Positions 17,567 through 26,690 are shown, counted from the stretch's first letter. The stretch: DNA of 40,303 nucleotides from Candidatus Latescibacter sp. (GCA_030692375.1 JAUYCD010000192.1:1-40303); one strand, 5' to 3'. Notes: a model not told the origin generated them from the sequence alone. Made by a program: numbers and translations.

Positions 17567-19213
17567 TCAAAACCTCGCTATCGCATATAGCCCAGAGAAA
17601 TTATACTTGATTCCAGGCTCGATGTTCCATGTATTTTTCGGCGGTTTCACTTCTATTTTCGGAACAGTAAATATGGCATCAACGATATTGTAGAGATAAA
17701 CCGCCACTGCGGTACCGATTAAGATTGATTGTATGGTTCCAGTGGAGGATACCTTGTTGTATTTTGCGTTCATTTCTGTCCTGGCCGTTTGTATCTCGCC
17801 GGGTATTACTGCGTTTTTATATGTTACATAGGCATCATCATATTTCTTCCGGGCGTCGTTCGCACTGAGAGTCGCGCCGACCGCACCGGCAAGGGCGGCG
17901 ATCTGGAGAACGCTTATGAATGCGCCCTTGCCCTTGTATTCGGCGTAATACTGGCCGCTTCCGGGGAAGACGATGCTTTTCAAAAGCGCTTTGTTCTTAG
18001 TTTTGGGAATAATAACCGGAGAGATATTCAGTGAGGTGGAAGGGCTGACTGTTACCTGTTCCCTGTGCGTTTCGTACCCCATTCTCTTGAGGGCGATTTC
18101 ATGCACGCCTTCGGCGACGGTGAAATCCCGTAAGGGTGTTTCACCTGCGTTTTTGCCGTCGATAGTGACAACAGCCCCATTGGGGCGGCTTTCGACAGCA
18201 ATTTTGACCAGAGCGGCGAGGGCATATCCGATTTCTCTTTTTTCACCGGAGGAAAGACTGATATTCTGCTGGAAGTCGGTGTATCCCTGGCGGGTAATAG
18301 TAACCGTATAACTTCCTTGGGGAAGCTCCCGGTCATCGAGGGGAGTCTTCCCGATCTCTTTCCCGTCAATGGAGACTGTCGCACCATCCGGCTTTCCTTT
18401 AAAAGTGAGCCTCCCGAATGCAGTGAGGTTATAGGACAGTTTGTGCTGTTTTCCCGGCTCGATGACAATCTCTTTCGTAAAATCCTCATATCCGGCGTTC
18501 GCAATTACAACTGTACACCGTCCCGGAGCAAGCGCATGATATTGCACCGGCGTCTGCCCGATGCTCTGCCCGTTTATCCGCGCTTCGGCGGAAGCGGGGG
18601 TTCCCTCTATGGAGAGATATGATATTTCCGGCTGAGCGGCGGGCTGGGAAACACCGGGGAGCGTTCTTTGCATAGGTTTTATAGGCTCAGGCAGTCGAAC
18701 GCCGGTAAGTAGTTCATGGCCGACAAGCGGAAGAATATCTAGGACGCCGTCAATCTTTCCCTGATGTCTGAGGCTCGCGGAGCGGATGACTTTGGAAGAT
18801 TCGACATCCACGATACGGCAGGAAATGATGTAAGTTTCCCCGACCAGCCCCACCGAGCCGATGATAATCAGCTGCACCGAGAGCAGTCTCCCGAATGTCA
18901 CCGCACAACTGTCATCGGAGCAGAGAGCGTCCTGCATTTTGAATTGATCCAGAATCTTGTCCATCTGGGAGCGTTCGAGGAGAGAGTATTTTTCTTTCAG
19001 TTTAGCGCTCTGGTTGACAAGAATTTCAGAGATACCTGAATAGAGGGTTTCGGTCAGGGTTTCCGCCTCTATTTCGGAGATGCCCATACCTTTCAGTTTC
19101 ATGATAGCGATGCTGTAAGGTTTTTCGCTCTGGGCGTAAGAAATCGGTGAGGCCGCCAGAAAGATAGCGGCGGCGAGGATGCCTGCAAGAAAAGACAATG
19201 GTTTATGGTACAT
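17567..19213 (-). CDS. PEGA-domain envelope protein with CsgG/LpoB-like N-terminus
   Basis: 548 residues. A Sec signal peptide (about 1-27, ending SYAQ) is followed by an N-terminal domain like the CsgG/TolB-type group (about 30-180: IAIMKLKGMGISEIEAETL, LLERSQMDKIL, DVESSKVIRSA). Then come three PEGA domains (about 198-400), each with a PxGAxVxIDGKxxGxTP-like core. A C-terminal region with two hydrophobic segments (FPGSGQYYAEYKGKG) resembles the DUF5683-type tail. PEGA domains are extracytoplasmic and often bind wall or surface polymers. Its function is not known; an envelope assembly or stress-sensing role is inferred. The ribosome site is weak. Confidence 0.8.
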   Translation of the reverse strand: MYHKPLSFLAGILAAAIFLAASPISYAQSEKPYSIAIMKLKGMGISEIEAETLTETLYSGISEILVNQSAKLKEKYSLLERSQMDKILDQFKMQDALCSDDSCAVTFGRLLSVQLIIIGSVGLVGETYIISCRIVDVESSKVIRSASLRHQGKIDGVLDILPLVGHELLTGVRLPEPIKPMQRTLPGVSQPAAQPEISYLSIEGTPASAEARINGQSIGQTPVQYHALAPGRCTVVIANAGYEDFTKEIVIEPGKQHKLSYNLTAFGRLTFKGKPDGATVSIDGKEIGKTPLDDRELPQGSYTVTITRQGYTDFQQNISLSSGEKREIGYALAALVKIAVESRPNGAVVTIDGKNAGETPLRDFTVAEGVHEIALKRMGYETHREQVTVSPSTSLNISPVIIPKTKNKALLKSIVFPGSGQYYAEYKGKGAFISVLQIAALAGAVGATLSANDARKKYDDAYVTYKNAVIPGEIQTARTEMNAKYNKVSSTGTIQSILIGTAVAVYLYNIVDAIFTVPKIEVKPPKNTWNIEPGIKYNFSGLYAIARF

Positions 19214-19258
19214 TGCCTGCTCTCAAACGGAGGAATTGCGATTGAAGAGTTTTTTAGT

Positions 19259-19462
19259 ATGAGCCAATTGCAAAAGTCATATTATTTTACGAAGCCCCCT
19301 TCTTGTCCTTTGGACATCCTTCCCCCTGAAGGGGGCAGGAAAAGACTGTGGAGCAACGACTTCCCTTGCCCCCCATTGGGGGGAAAGGGACTGAGGGTTA
19401 GGGGGTTAAAGTTAACAATTTGCCTTTTTTTAGTATAAAAACGACTTTTGCAATTGGCTCAT
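19259..19462. mobile_element. MITE-like element with perfect 20-bp inverted ends
   Basis: The ends ATGAGCCAATTGCAAAAGTC (19259-19278) and its exact reverse complement (19443-19462) bound a 204-bp unit. The middle is a CCCC/GGGG palindromic block. It encodes nothing credible. It ends where the next repeat (19460-19543) begins. Confidence 0.8.
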
Positions 19463-19543
19463 GATTTATGGGATTCAAGGATTACCGTAATGAAAAGAAA
19501 AAAAATCAGGGTAATCCTGTAATCATGCAAATCATGGTTCAGA
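19460..19543. repeat. Inverted repeat of the TCTGAACCATGATT family, left end shortened
   Basis: Left arm GGATTCAAGGATTACC and right arm GGTAATCCTGTAATCATG pair with each other, and the right end reads AATCATGGTTCAGA (19530-19543). The matching outer TCTGAAC of the left end is missing; instead the sequence runs straight into the element at 19259-19462. A complete copy is at 22697-22854. Confidence 0.7.
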
Positions 19544-19559
19544 CAAACATTTTCACACT

Positions 19560-21971
19560 TTACTGCCCCATGCTCCCTATCGGCACCGGCTTGGGGATGT
19601 GCTTGGCAACCCAGTTGCACTCGATGAAGCTTGGATGTCCGGCCACCCCGAACCTGGAGACCGCGCGCATTTCAAGGCGGTTGTTCCCGCTGTGCAGCCG
19701 CCAGGTGTAATGGTCGTCCGAATCCACCCATCTGCCGTCCTCGGTGCGCACCTGGAAGGTTTTGAAGCTGGGGGTGAACGTGGTCATGACGATGAACACC
19801 ATGTCGCCGTTGATTTCCGGCACAGCCTCCCAGCGCACCTGGCTCAGGGTCGGCCAGAAATCTGCTTCACGGTCGGTGTGGCGCGAATACTGGAGCTTGG
19901 GCGGAGCGAGACGGTCGTACCAGTTCAGGTAGCCGTCCCAGGGCCACTGGATGTTCCCCTGCTGGAGCGGCTCGGGAAGCGAAGTGGTGGAGAAATCGTT
20001 CCGGGGCATCATGCGCATGAATTCCACATTCACATAGTAGCCGCCCCAGACCGGATGGGCAAGCTCGATGCGCGGGTCGGTGGTGGAGAAGGAGATGGGC
20101 AGGCGCTTGAAATCGAGCGGAAGAGTCCGCCATGCCGAAGGCGGTTTCATCCAGTCGATGGGTGTTTTGACCCCGTACATCTCGTAGTAAGCCTTGTGGC
20201 AGTCATAGAGGCTCAGCGGGACGCCGGTGTTCTTGTCGTAGCAGTAGATGTCCACTCCCTGGGTGGGATCGAGGTAGACCCATTTCTGGAAATCGTTCGA
20301 CCATACTTCCACCACCTCGTGGGCGATGATGTTCACATGGCGGGCATGGAAACCCATTACTGTCAATATGTGGGACAGGTAGGCGGCGAACTGGATGCAC
20401 ATGCCGCCTCCTCCGATAGACTCTGCGCGCTCGATGATGTCCACCACGTTCCATTTCGGATATTCGACTGCTGGCGAGCCCCAGATCCATCGCCGGGAAG
20501 CGTAATCCAACGCCCGGACGATGATGTCGAACTCGCTGCCTGCGCCCTCTTTCAGTTTAACGAGGTCTTCGCGTTCGATGACCGTCTTGTTCGCAGGCTC
20601 ATCAGCGGACTGGTAGGCGAACCCGGTGGAGGAATAGCGGATTTCCGGGTTGTAATAATCCCTGACCATGATGTTGGCGGGGACTTCCATCCTGCGGTTG
20701 ATTTCACGGTCCACCGAAACCGATTCGACCGTGGGGGATTTGAGCGGGTCGGTGGTGGAGAGAACAGCCCGCCACTGGATATACCGTACTTTCGGCATGG
20801 TCACCGAACGCTCGGGGTCCCAGTGGGAAGGCGGCATTCCCACCCTTCCCCTGGGCACAACTGTCGCGGTTCCCCCGGAGGCAAGGGTGACCCACTGCGA
20901 CCAGTCGGCCTCGCTCAAAGGGTCCATGGACAGCCCGGCGCGAATCTGCCAGGAAATCTGCGTTCCGGCGGGTGTTGAACCTTTGCAGGTCAGGGTGAGC
21001 TTTTCCACCTCGGTGAAAGGGACGAGTGCGGCGGGTTTGTCCGGCTCCGCCCAGAGGTCGATCACCGGGGATATCAGCGTCCCCTCGGAAACATACTTCT
21101 GGAGATTGAGCCGCGCTGTGTATTCTCCTGCCACGCCGTTCTTATCGCGCTCGAGAGCTCCGTGCATATCATTCAAATTGTCTATACCGAGCATCCCGAT
21201 CAGGCTGGTGGAGGATGCGTTCAACTCGGAGGGATGCAGTCCCTTGCCGGTGATGGTGAATGTTTTGCCGCCGTTTACGCTGATCATGGAATGGTTGCCG
21301 ATGATTTTCGGCGGCGCCGTGGGAACTTTGAACTCGTCACGGCCCCTGATAAGAAAGCTGATGCCGCTGTCTACTCCCGCACGGGGAGCGAGTCCCAGTA
21401 AGACAGGGTCGCCGCCTCCCGCCTTGTACTCGTCGGCGCGGGCGATAAGGAACACATAGCCACTCTCCATGTCCTTTGCGTCCGGGCAGGCGAAGGTGAT
21501 CTCGTTATCGCCCTTTTTGAGCCAGGAAGGCTGGATGGGAACGTAGGCATACTGTTCGGTGGTCGTGTAGGTGAAGGAAGTGGTATTTCCGTTGACTGTA
21601 ACTTTGAGAGGCGGTTTCTTGGGCGAGCCCCAGCCGACTGTGAAGAACACCACGGTGGCAGCTTCGCACCGGGGGTCGTCCAGAGCGAGAATTTTTTTTA
21701 TTACCCGGTCGCCGTACACCGGCTCGGTGAAAGAGCCTTTGTTGCTGGTTCCGGAGCCGGGGGCGTCGTCCTCGATGAGCACATGGTTCCAGAGCTTGAC
21801 CGCGCTCTCGCCCTCACGCATGACCTGTTTGGCGAATCCCCTGTCATAGGCTGACTGGGCCGGTGCAGTCTGTTTCACCGTGAGCATCCTTCCGGGCGCC
21901 GCAGCCGCGGAAGTTGCACCTGCGGCGACCATAAGCACCGCCGCTGTGAAAAGAATAAGTAACCCTCTCAT
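19560..21971 (-). CDS. Secreted transglutaminase-like superfamily protein
   Basis: 803 residues with a Sec signal peptide (about 1-25, ending in an Ala-rich cleavage site). Residues 40-430 look beta-rich, with an immunoglobulin/IPT-like segment near 224-245 (TFTITGKGLHPSEL). The transglutaminase-like core is near 465-620, with Cys525 (GGGMCIQFA), His551 (AHEVVEVW) and Asp568 (YLDPTQG) as the triad. A beta-rich tail follows. Such domains are cysteine proteases or amidases, or carry out cross-linking or deamidation; the substrate is unknown. A strong AAGGAGG site precedes the start. The gene is flanked on both sides by repeat blocks and seems to be a single transcription unit. Confidence 0.85.
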   Translation of the reverse strand: MRGLLILFTAAVLMVAAGATSAAAAPGRMLTVKQTAPAQSAYDRGFAKQVMREGESAVKLWNHVLIEDDAPGSGTSNKGSFTEPVYGDRVIKKILALDDPRCEAATVVFFTVGWGSPKKPPLKVTVNGNTTSFTYTTTEQYAYVPIQPSWLKKGDNEITFACPDAKDMESGYVFLIARADEYKAGGGDPVLLGLAPRAGVDSGISFLIRGRDEFKVPTAPPKIIGNHSMISVNGGKTFTITGKGLHPSELNASSTSLIGMLGIDNLNDMHGALERDKNGVAGEYTARLNLQKYVSEGTLISPVIDLWAEPDKPAALVPFTEVEKLTLTCKGSTPAGTQISWQIRAGLSMDPLSEADWSQWVTLASGGTATVVPRGRVGMPPSHWDPERSVTMPKVRYIQWRAVLSTTDPLKSPTVESVSVDREINRRMEVPANIMVRDYYNPEIRYSSTGFAYQSADEPANKTVIEREDLVKLKEGAGSEFDIIVRALDYASRRWIWGSPAVEYPKWNVVDIIERAESIGGGGMCIQFAAYLSHILTVMGFHARHVNIIAHEVVEVWSNDFQKWVYLDPTQGVDIYCYDKNTGVPLSLYDCHKAYYEMYGVKTPIDWMKPPSAWRTLPLDFKRLPISFSTTDPRIELAHPVWGGYYVNVEFMRMMPRNDFSTTSLPEPLQQGNIQWPWDGYLNWYDRLAPPKLQYSRHTDREADFWPTLSQVRWEAVPEINGDMVFIVMTTFTPSFKTFQVRTEDGRWVDSDDHYTWRLHSGNNRLEMRAVSRFGVAGHPSFIECNWVAKHIPKPVPIGSMGQ

Positions 21972-22062
21972 ACTGTTGATTCCTCCTTTTTGGGCTGATG
22001 AAATCTATAATGTAAAAATGGATATTCTAATGTAAATATAAGAATCTCTTGAGAAAAACTGC

Positions 22063-22330
22063 TAACCCGGATTATTCATAAAGTTACATAAGTATTATCT
22101 CAACTTATTTTTAAACAAACACTTAAGCCTACTTTTTTGAAGGCAGCCCCCTAAATCCCCCAAAGGGGGACTTGGTATGGTAAAGATAATAACATGTAAG
22201 TTCAACAAAATTGTAAAATAACTGTTAGGCTTTGTATTTCAGCCTTTTAAGTCCCCCCTTGGGGGATTTAGGGGGCTGTAGTTTTAAAGCTTACAAAAAG
22301 AAAATCCTTTTTTATGAATAATCCGGGCTA
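22063..22330. mobile_element. MITE-like element with CCCGGATTATTCATAAA ends
   Basis: TAACCCGGATTATTCATAAA at 22063-22082 is matched, with one difference, by the reverse complement at 22311-22330. The interior is a pair of long arms, CAGCCCCCTAAATCCCCC and its counterpart near 22250-22280. A relative with the same ends lies at 26455-26657. Confidence 0.8.
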
Positions 22331-22372
22331 AGGGTAATACTGTTCACTTAAGCGAAAAAAGGAAGGATTTTT

Positions 22373-22459
22373 AACCACGAAACACACGAAAGGCACGAAA
22401 AATGATTTTATAAAAAAAAATGAATAACAAATTTCGTATTTTTCGTGACTTTCGTGGTT
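22373..22459. repeat. ACGAAA inverted repeat
   Basis: AACCACGAAA and CACGAAAAAT at the left are mirrored by ATTTTTCGTG and TTTCGTGGTT at the right around an A-rich loop. It could form a long hairpin and is not coding. Confidence 0.65.
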
Positions 22460-22552
22460 CAAAATTTTTTAAATGAACTGGATTGGGGCTAAGGGGGGAA
22501 AAAGAAAATCGTTACTATTACCGTGTAAACATTTTTAGGACTTGACACCCTG

Positions 22553-22600
22553 TATTCCCCCCTTAACAAGGGGGGATGCCGAAGGCAGGGGGGATTTTTA
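22553..22600. repeat. CCCC/GGGG palindromic repeat, short copy
   Basis: CCCCCCTTAACAAGGGGGG followed by a second GGGGGG run; a single-stem fragment of the family described at 15955-16085. Confidence 0.6.
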
Positions 22601-22696
22601 AAGGCACAGGAGCACACAATTTTTCCCATTTACTGTATGTTGCTGACTTAGCGACATAGCCATAAATAATTTTCTAAAGCAAAGCTGCAAAGTAAG

Positions 22697-22854
22697 TCTG
22701 AACCATGATTAATAGGATTCAAGGATTACCATGATGACCCTGAAACGGCTTTATCGTTCCCGCGGAGCGCAAGTTCAGGGTGACGCGTGTCTTGCCGAAC
22801 TCGTTTCGGCATCCAATCAAGTTAATCCTGTAATCAGGCGAATCATGGTTCAGA
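22697..22854. mobile_element. MITE-like element with TCTGAACCATGATT ends
   Basis: Perfect 14-bp inverted ends (22697-22710 and 22841-22854) and a second inner inverted arm (GGATTCAAGGATTACC-like) enclose a REP-like double hairpin of the CCTGAA and GCCGAA type. The right end lies only 33 bases before the next start codon, so it forms part of that gene's upstream region. Confidence 0.8.
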
Positions 22855-22886
22855 TATTCTTTGGACTTTGTTAAAAAGGAGGCGCC

Positions 22887-24842
22887 ATGTCTTTTTCACA
22901 TCTCTTCAGCCCCATAAAACTTGGTAAGGTGGAAATATCAAACCGCACTGCGATGGCGCCCATGGGGGTCGGCCTCTACAGTCCCGATGAAACCTGGCCG
23001 CTCCGTGAGATACGGTATTTCGAGGAGCGCGCCATCGGAGGAACGGGCTTGATAATCACTCCGTTCACCCGCGTCCACGGCGCCCTGGCCTCCATTCACC
23101 TGGTCGGTATCTACGATGACCGTTTTATCACATCGCACAAACAGCTTGTAGAGCGGATTCACCGGTACGACACCAAGATATTCCTGCAGATCGCCCTTTC
23201 CGGAGGGCAGCTTAGTCATGAGGCCCCAACCTCAATGTACAGCAATTTATATCCGGTTAAACCGCGTGAGCTTACCGCCGACGAGATCGATGAACTGGCG
23301 GAATCGTTCCTCAAAGCCGCCGCTCGGGCGGTTGAAGCAGGCTATGACGGCGTCGAGGTGCATGGCGCTCACAGCTACCTGATCGGGCAGATGATGTCTC
23401 CCGCACTGAACAAACGCGCCGACCGGTATGGCGGAACCTTTGAAAAACGGATGAAATTCCCAACCGATATAATCGCCGGAATCAGGAAACAGTTCCCTGA
23501 CCTTCCGGTCGGATTTAAATTCAGCGCCGATGAAGCGCTGCCGGGCGGCGTTGACATCGACCTGGCGAAAGATATCGCCCGTCACATCGCAGGGCTGGGA
23601 GTATGCTATCTCCATGTTTCGACCACAGGACTGACCCACGAGTTCATGTACGAATACTGCGCGGTTTCGCCGATGTACGTTCCCCGCAACACCCTCATGC
23701 CTCTGGCTGCGGCTATCAAGAAAGCCGTTTCCGGCACACCGGTGATCGCCGGAGGCTCCATTACCGTCCCTGAGGAGGCGGAGGAGTTCATCGCCCAGGG
23801 GAAATGCGATATGGTTGCGCTGGGAAGGACAATCCTCGCCGACCCGCACTGGGCTGATCATGCCCGTAAAGGGAAACGGGTCGTTCCCTGTATCCGGTGC
23901 AATGTATGCTACTGCCAGCTCTGGTTCGGGAAAGTGCTGTGGTGTTCGGTGAATCCCTATCTTCTCCGTGAGGCGGAGCAAAAACTCCCCGTTCCGGCTG
24001 AGAAAAAGAAAGTGATGGTGGTGGGCGCCGGGCCTGCGGGGATACGATGCGCATTGACCGCGGCGAAACGCGGGCATGATGTGCTTCTCTGTGAGAAAAA
24101 GCCTTTTGTCGGAGGCATGGTGTATCCGGGCAGCAGGCCGGAATGCAAGGCGGATCTGGCACGGCTTTACGAATGGTATGCCGCAGAGCTGCGGGAGAGC
24201 ACGGTTACACTCCGGCTTAACTGTACAGTCACCCCGGAAATGGTGGAAAAGGAGGCTCCCGATGCCCTGGTTATCGCTATCGGGGCTGAACCCCTTCTGC
24301 CGGATGTTCCCGGAATGGACCTTCCCCATGTGGCGCAGGCGGTCGAGGTTCTCCGCGATGTCGCTCGGTTCAGCGGGAAAAAAGCGGCGGTGGTCGGCGG
24401 CGGGGAAGTGGGATGCGAGACAGCCTGCCACCTGGCTGATCACGGCTGGGAGGTCGCCCTCATCGAAATGCTGCCGCATCTCATGCAGGCGTCGCATTCG
24501 ATTTTTAACAGGTACCCCATGATCGAGCTCCTGAAAAACCGTAATGTGAAAATAATGACGGAAACCAGGCTTAATGCGGTCACCGATGGAGGGATCGAAG
24601 TCATCCTTCCCAATCAAAAGCAGTGGGGCCTGGATGTCGATCTGGTGGTAATCGCCGCCGGTTTCAAACAAACGGAAGCAGTTGCGGCCAGAGGCGCATC
24701 CATGAGCCTGGTATCGGTAAGCGGGCTTGTCGGCAGTCTGGCCATGAAAGCGGACGAGGTGCATATTATCGGCGACTGCGCCGCTCTCGGCCGCATCCGT
24801 GAGGCCACCGAAGCCGGAGAACGTGTCGGCAGCCGGTTGTGA
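22887..24842 (+). CDS. NADH:flavin oxidoreductase, 2,4-dienoyl-CoA reductase-like
   Basis: 651 residues in the order typical of FadH and trimethylamine dehydrogenase relatives. An FMN-binding TIM barrel (about 1-330; FSPIKLGKVEISNR, HGAHSYLIGQMMSP, RADRYGGTFEKR) is followed by a Cys cluster for a 4Fe-4S centre (CIRCNVCYC, then a Cys before SVNP, about 338-357). Then come FAD- and NAD(P)-binding Rossmann folds (VVGAGPAGIRCAL and VVGGGEVGCETA) and an ending with IIGDCAALGR. It probably reduces an activated double bond in an unsaturated acyl or aromatic substrate, passing electrons from NAD(P)H through FAD and Fe-S to FMN. AAGGAGG lies five bases before the ATG. No beta-oxidation genes adjoin it, so the substrate is open. 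Confidence 0.9.
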   Translation: MSFSHLFSPIKLGKVEISNRTAMAPMGVGLYSPDETWPLREIRYFEERAIGGTGLIITPFTRVHGALASIHLVGIYDDRFITSHKQLVERIHRYDTKIFLQIALSGGQLSHEAPTSMYSNLYPVKPRELTADEIDELAESFLKAAARAVEAGYDGVEVHGAHSYLIGQMMSPALNKRADRYGGTFEKRMKFPTDIIAGIRKQFPDLPVGFKFSADEALPGGVDIDLAKDIARHIAGLGVCYLHVSTTGLTHEFMYEYCAVSPMYVPRNTLMPLAAAIKKAVSGTPVIAGGSITVPEEAEEFIAQGKCDMVALGRTILADPHWADHARKGKRVVPCIRCNVCYCQLWFGKVLWCSVNPYLLREAEQKLPVPAEKKKVMVVGAGPAGIRCALTAAKRGHDVLLCEKKPFVGGMVYPGSRPECKADLARLYEWYAAELRESTVTLRLNCTVTPEMVEKEAPDALVIAIGAEPLLPDVPGMDLPHVAQAVEVLRDVARFSGKKAAVVGGGEVGCETACHLADHGWEVALIEMLPHLMQASHSIFNRYPMIELLKNRNVKIMTETRLNAVTDGGIEVILPNQKQWGLDVDLVVIAAGFKQTEAVAARGASMSLVSVSGLVGSLAMKADEVHIIGDCAALGRIREATEAGERVGSRL

Positions 24843-24872
24843 GGAAACGTGTGAATAATTTGTGTTTTAAAA

Positions 24873-25244
24873 AACTTGTGAAAAACCCTGTTTAATTGAT
24901 AGCTGCCGAAACGGTTACATCGTTCCCGCGAAGCGGCAACAAGTTCGGCATGACGTCATCCTGAACTCGTTTCAGGATCTAAATGATAATTGAACTTTGG
25001 CAAAAAGATCCCCCTGTCGCCTGTGGCGACGTCCCCCTTACTAAGGGGGACAAAAGATAAAAAATTGTCACAAAACAGCGGAATTGGAACAGAACATATT
25101 TCTTTTAACCCCCTTCGATAAGGGGGTCGGCGCTAAGCGCCGGGGGGATCTAACAACGCAACAGAAAAAATTTGCTCCACGCTTAAAATCTTAAAATTTG
25201 CCAAAGTTCAGTGATAATACCAACTTTTTCACAAACCTTTTAAG
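24873..25244. mobile_element. Reverse copy of the 6552-6697 element, split by an insertion
   Basis: Read in reverse, 24873-24990 plus 25212-25244 follow the 6552-6697 element from end to end: ACTTGTGAAAAA end, TGCCGAAACGGTT, the CCTGAA hairpin, then CAACTTTTTCACAAACC. The two halves are separated by a second element at 24991-25211. Confidence 0.8.
24991..25211. mobile_element. Non-autonomous element with 14-bp inverted ends and target duplication
   Basis: Inverted ends TGAACTTTGGCAAA (24991-25004) and TTTGCCAAAGTTCA (25197-25210) enclose a CCCC/GGGG palindromic pair. TGATAAT is present on both sides (24984-24990 and 25212-25218) but only once at the matching place of the uninterrupted copy, so it is a target-site duplication. 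No transposase is encoded; it must have been moved in trans. Confidence 0.85.
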
Positions 25245-25315
25245 ATTATGTCGCTTTTATATTTTTCCGCCATGCATCAATTATGGCGCATATACCTTAT
25301 ACCAGGAGAACAGGC

Positions 25316-26383
25316 ATGAAACGTCGCGATTTCTTCAAATGCGGAGCCGTTGGCATCATGGGAGTTACACTCGGCGACTCTTCTATTGCGGAAACAGAAA
25401 AAATCACTCTTTGGAAAGAACTGACCGCCTTCTATCCAAAACCAAAGGGCGGTCACATGCCCATGAAAGAGCTGGGTAAAACCGGCATCAAGGTTTCCCG
25501 GCTTACATTCGGCTCTCACATTCGCGCGGAAATGCGTAAATATGACTATCAGCGCGAGTACATGATGCATGAGGCGCATGACCTGGGAGTGAATGTATTC
25601 GACGTCTATGACCAGGAGGAGGGCGTCTCGACCGGCGGCAGTTACCAGTACGAGCCGCTGGCCAGGCAGATCAAGCCCTTCAAGAACGAGGCCCTCGTGT
25701 CGATCTCGTTCCGCCCATACGAAGGACGCACCGATGAGCAGGAACTGGAGCGCGACCTTAAAATATTCGACCGCGACGCCATCGATCTGGTGCGCATCCT
25801 GCGCCAGCCGGAGAGTCCCATATGGGGAAAACTGATCAAGTGGAAGGAACAGGGAAAGATCCGCGCTTTCGGCGCCCCGGTTCACGACATGAGTCATATC
25901 GATATGCTCGTCGGAAAAGTGCCTCTCGATTATATTCTCTTTCCCTACAATTTTTATCACAACATATGCTGGCTCGAGGAGAAGGAAGACGATTTCGAGT
26001 CGGTGCCTGAACGGCTCCGCAAGAACGGCATCGGCGTCGTCGTCATGAAACCTTTTGCAGGCGACTACCTCGCCACTCCATTCATCGAAGTGGCCCGCAG
26101 ACTGCGGAAAACTGAAGATATAGATTTCTGCCAGGCTGCCATCAGGTATGTCCTCAACTCTAAGGTCGACCCTGACACTATGTTTGTCGGCATGTACAAT
26201 CTCTACCACCTTTATGATAATGTGGCGGCATACTATGATCCCGGGATGTCCAAAGAGGAGAGGCAGCTCCTGGATGATATGCAGAAAACTATCGTTCGCA
26301 GCAACACCAAAGCGTGGCTCCCGGACCACTACCAGTGGCTCGACAACTGGGCGCCCCGGGAACGGTATCACAGGCAGGTATGA
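25316..26383 (+). CDS. Tat-signal aldo/keto reductase-like protein
   Basis: 355 residues. The N-terminus MKRRDFFKCG is a twin-arginine export motif followed by a hydrophobic stretch, so folded export is likely. The rest follows the aldo/keto reductase barrel: MPMKELGKTGIKVSRLTFGS, GVNVFDVYDQ, then IDLVRILRQ. However, the usual catalytic Tyr spacing, the Lys of the TK strand (here LVSISF) and the active-site His (here RIL) do not appear, so ordinary reductase chemistry is doubtful. The start at 25316 is preferred over 25283 because AGGAG lies eight bases before it and the Tat motif then begins the protein. It stands alone between two repeat blocks. Confidence 0.8.
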   Translation: MKRRDFFKCGAVGIMGVTLGDSSIAETEKITLWKELTAFYPKPKGGHMPMKELGKTGIKVSRLTFGSHIRAEMRKYDYQREYMMHEAHDLGVNVFDVYDQEEGVSTGGSYQYEPLARQIKPFKNEALVSISFRPYEGRTDEQELERDLKIFDRDAIDLVRILRQPESPIWGKLIKWKEQGKIRAFGAPVHDMSHIDMLVGKVPLDYILFPYNFYHNICWLEEKEDDFESVPERLRKNGIGVVVMKPFAGDYLATPFIEVARRLRKTEDIDFCQAAIRYVLNSKVDPDTMFVGMYNLYHLYDNVAAYYDPGMSKEERQLLDDMQKTIVRSNTKAWLPDHYQWLDNWAPRERYHRQV

Positions 26384-26454
26384 TGCATTCGATGGAGTGA
26401 AGTTTAGACAATTCATAAAATAATTATATCTTGCATTAGTTCACATCTATCATC

Positions 26455-26657
26455 TAACCCGGATAATTCATAAAAATATAATTCATCACCATCCATTGAG
26501 TCAGAAATCCCCTCTGCCTGTTGGCATCTCCCCTTATTAAGGGGAGAATTATTTACGAAACTGTCTTTTTTTCTTCTTTTTTAACCCCCTTAACAAGGGG
26601 GTCGCCGTGAAACGGCGGGGGGATTTTACCCTTTGAGTTTATGAATAGATCGGGCTA
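26455..26657. mobile_element. MITE-like element with CCCGGAT..TTCATAAA ends
   Basis: Left end TAACCCGGATAATTCATAAA (26455-26474) and right end TTTATGAATAGATCGGGCTA (26638-26657) are imperfect inverted copies and match those of 22063-22330. The inside holds two CCCC/GGGG palindromes. It occupies most of the 307-base gap before the next gene; no other feature was found in that gap. Confidence 0.75.
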
Positions 26658-26690
26658 ACAATTGAATTTCACAGTATTCAGGAGGGTCGT

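Larger units (their letters stand above)
21972..22886. other. Gene-free repeat-rich spacer
   Basis: No coding region is supported over about 915 bases. The stretch is a row of separate palindromic elements: 22063-22330, 22373-22459, 22553-22600 and 22697-22854. The remaining unique DNA is AT-rich and holds the 5' sides of two divergent genes. Confidence 0.7.

Noticed and set aside
19599-20978. 459-codon open frame on the plus strand
   Set aside because: Antisense shadow of the transglutaminase-like gene, which has a signal peptide, catalytic triad and a strong ribosome site.
23247-24764. 505-codon open frame on the minus strand
   Set aside because: Antisense to the flavin oxidoreductase gene, which has clear cofactor motifs; no recognisable motifs in the shadow.
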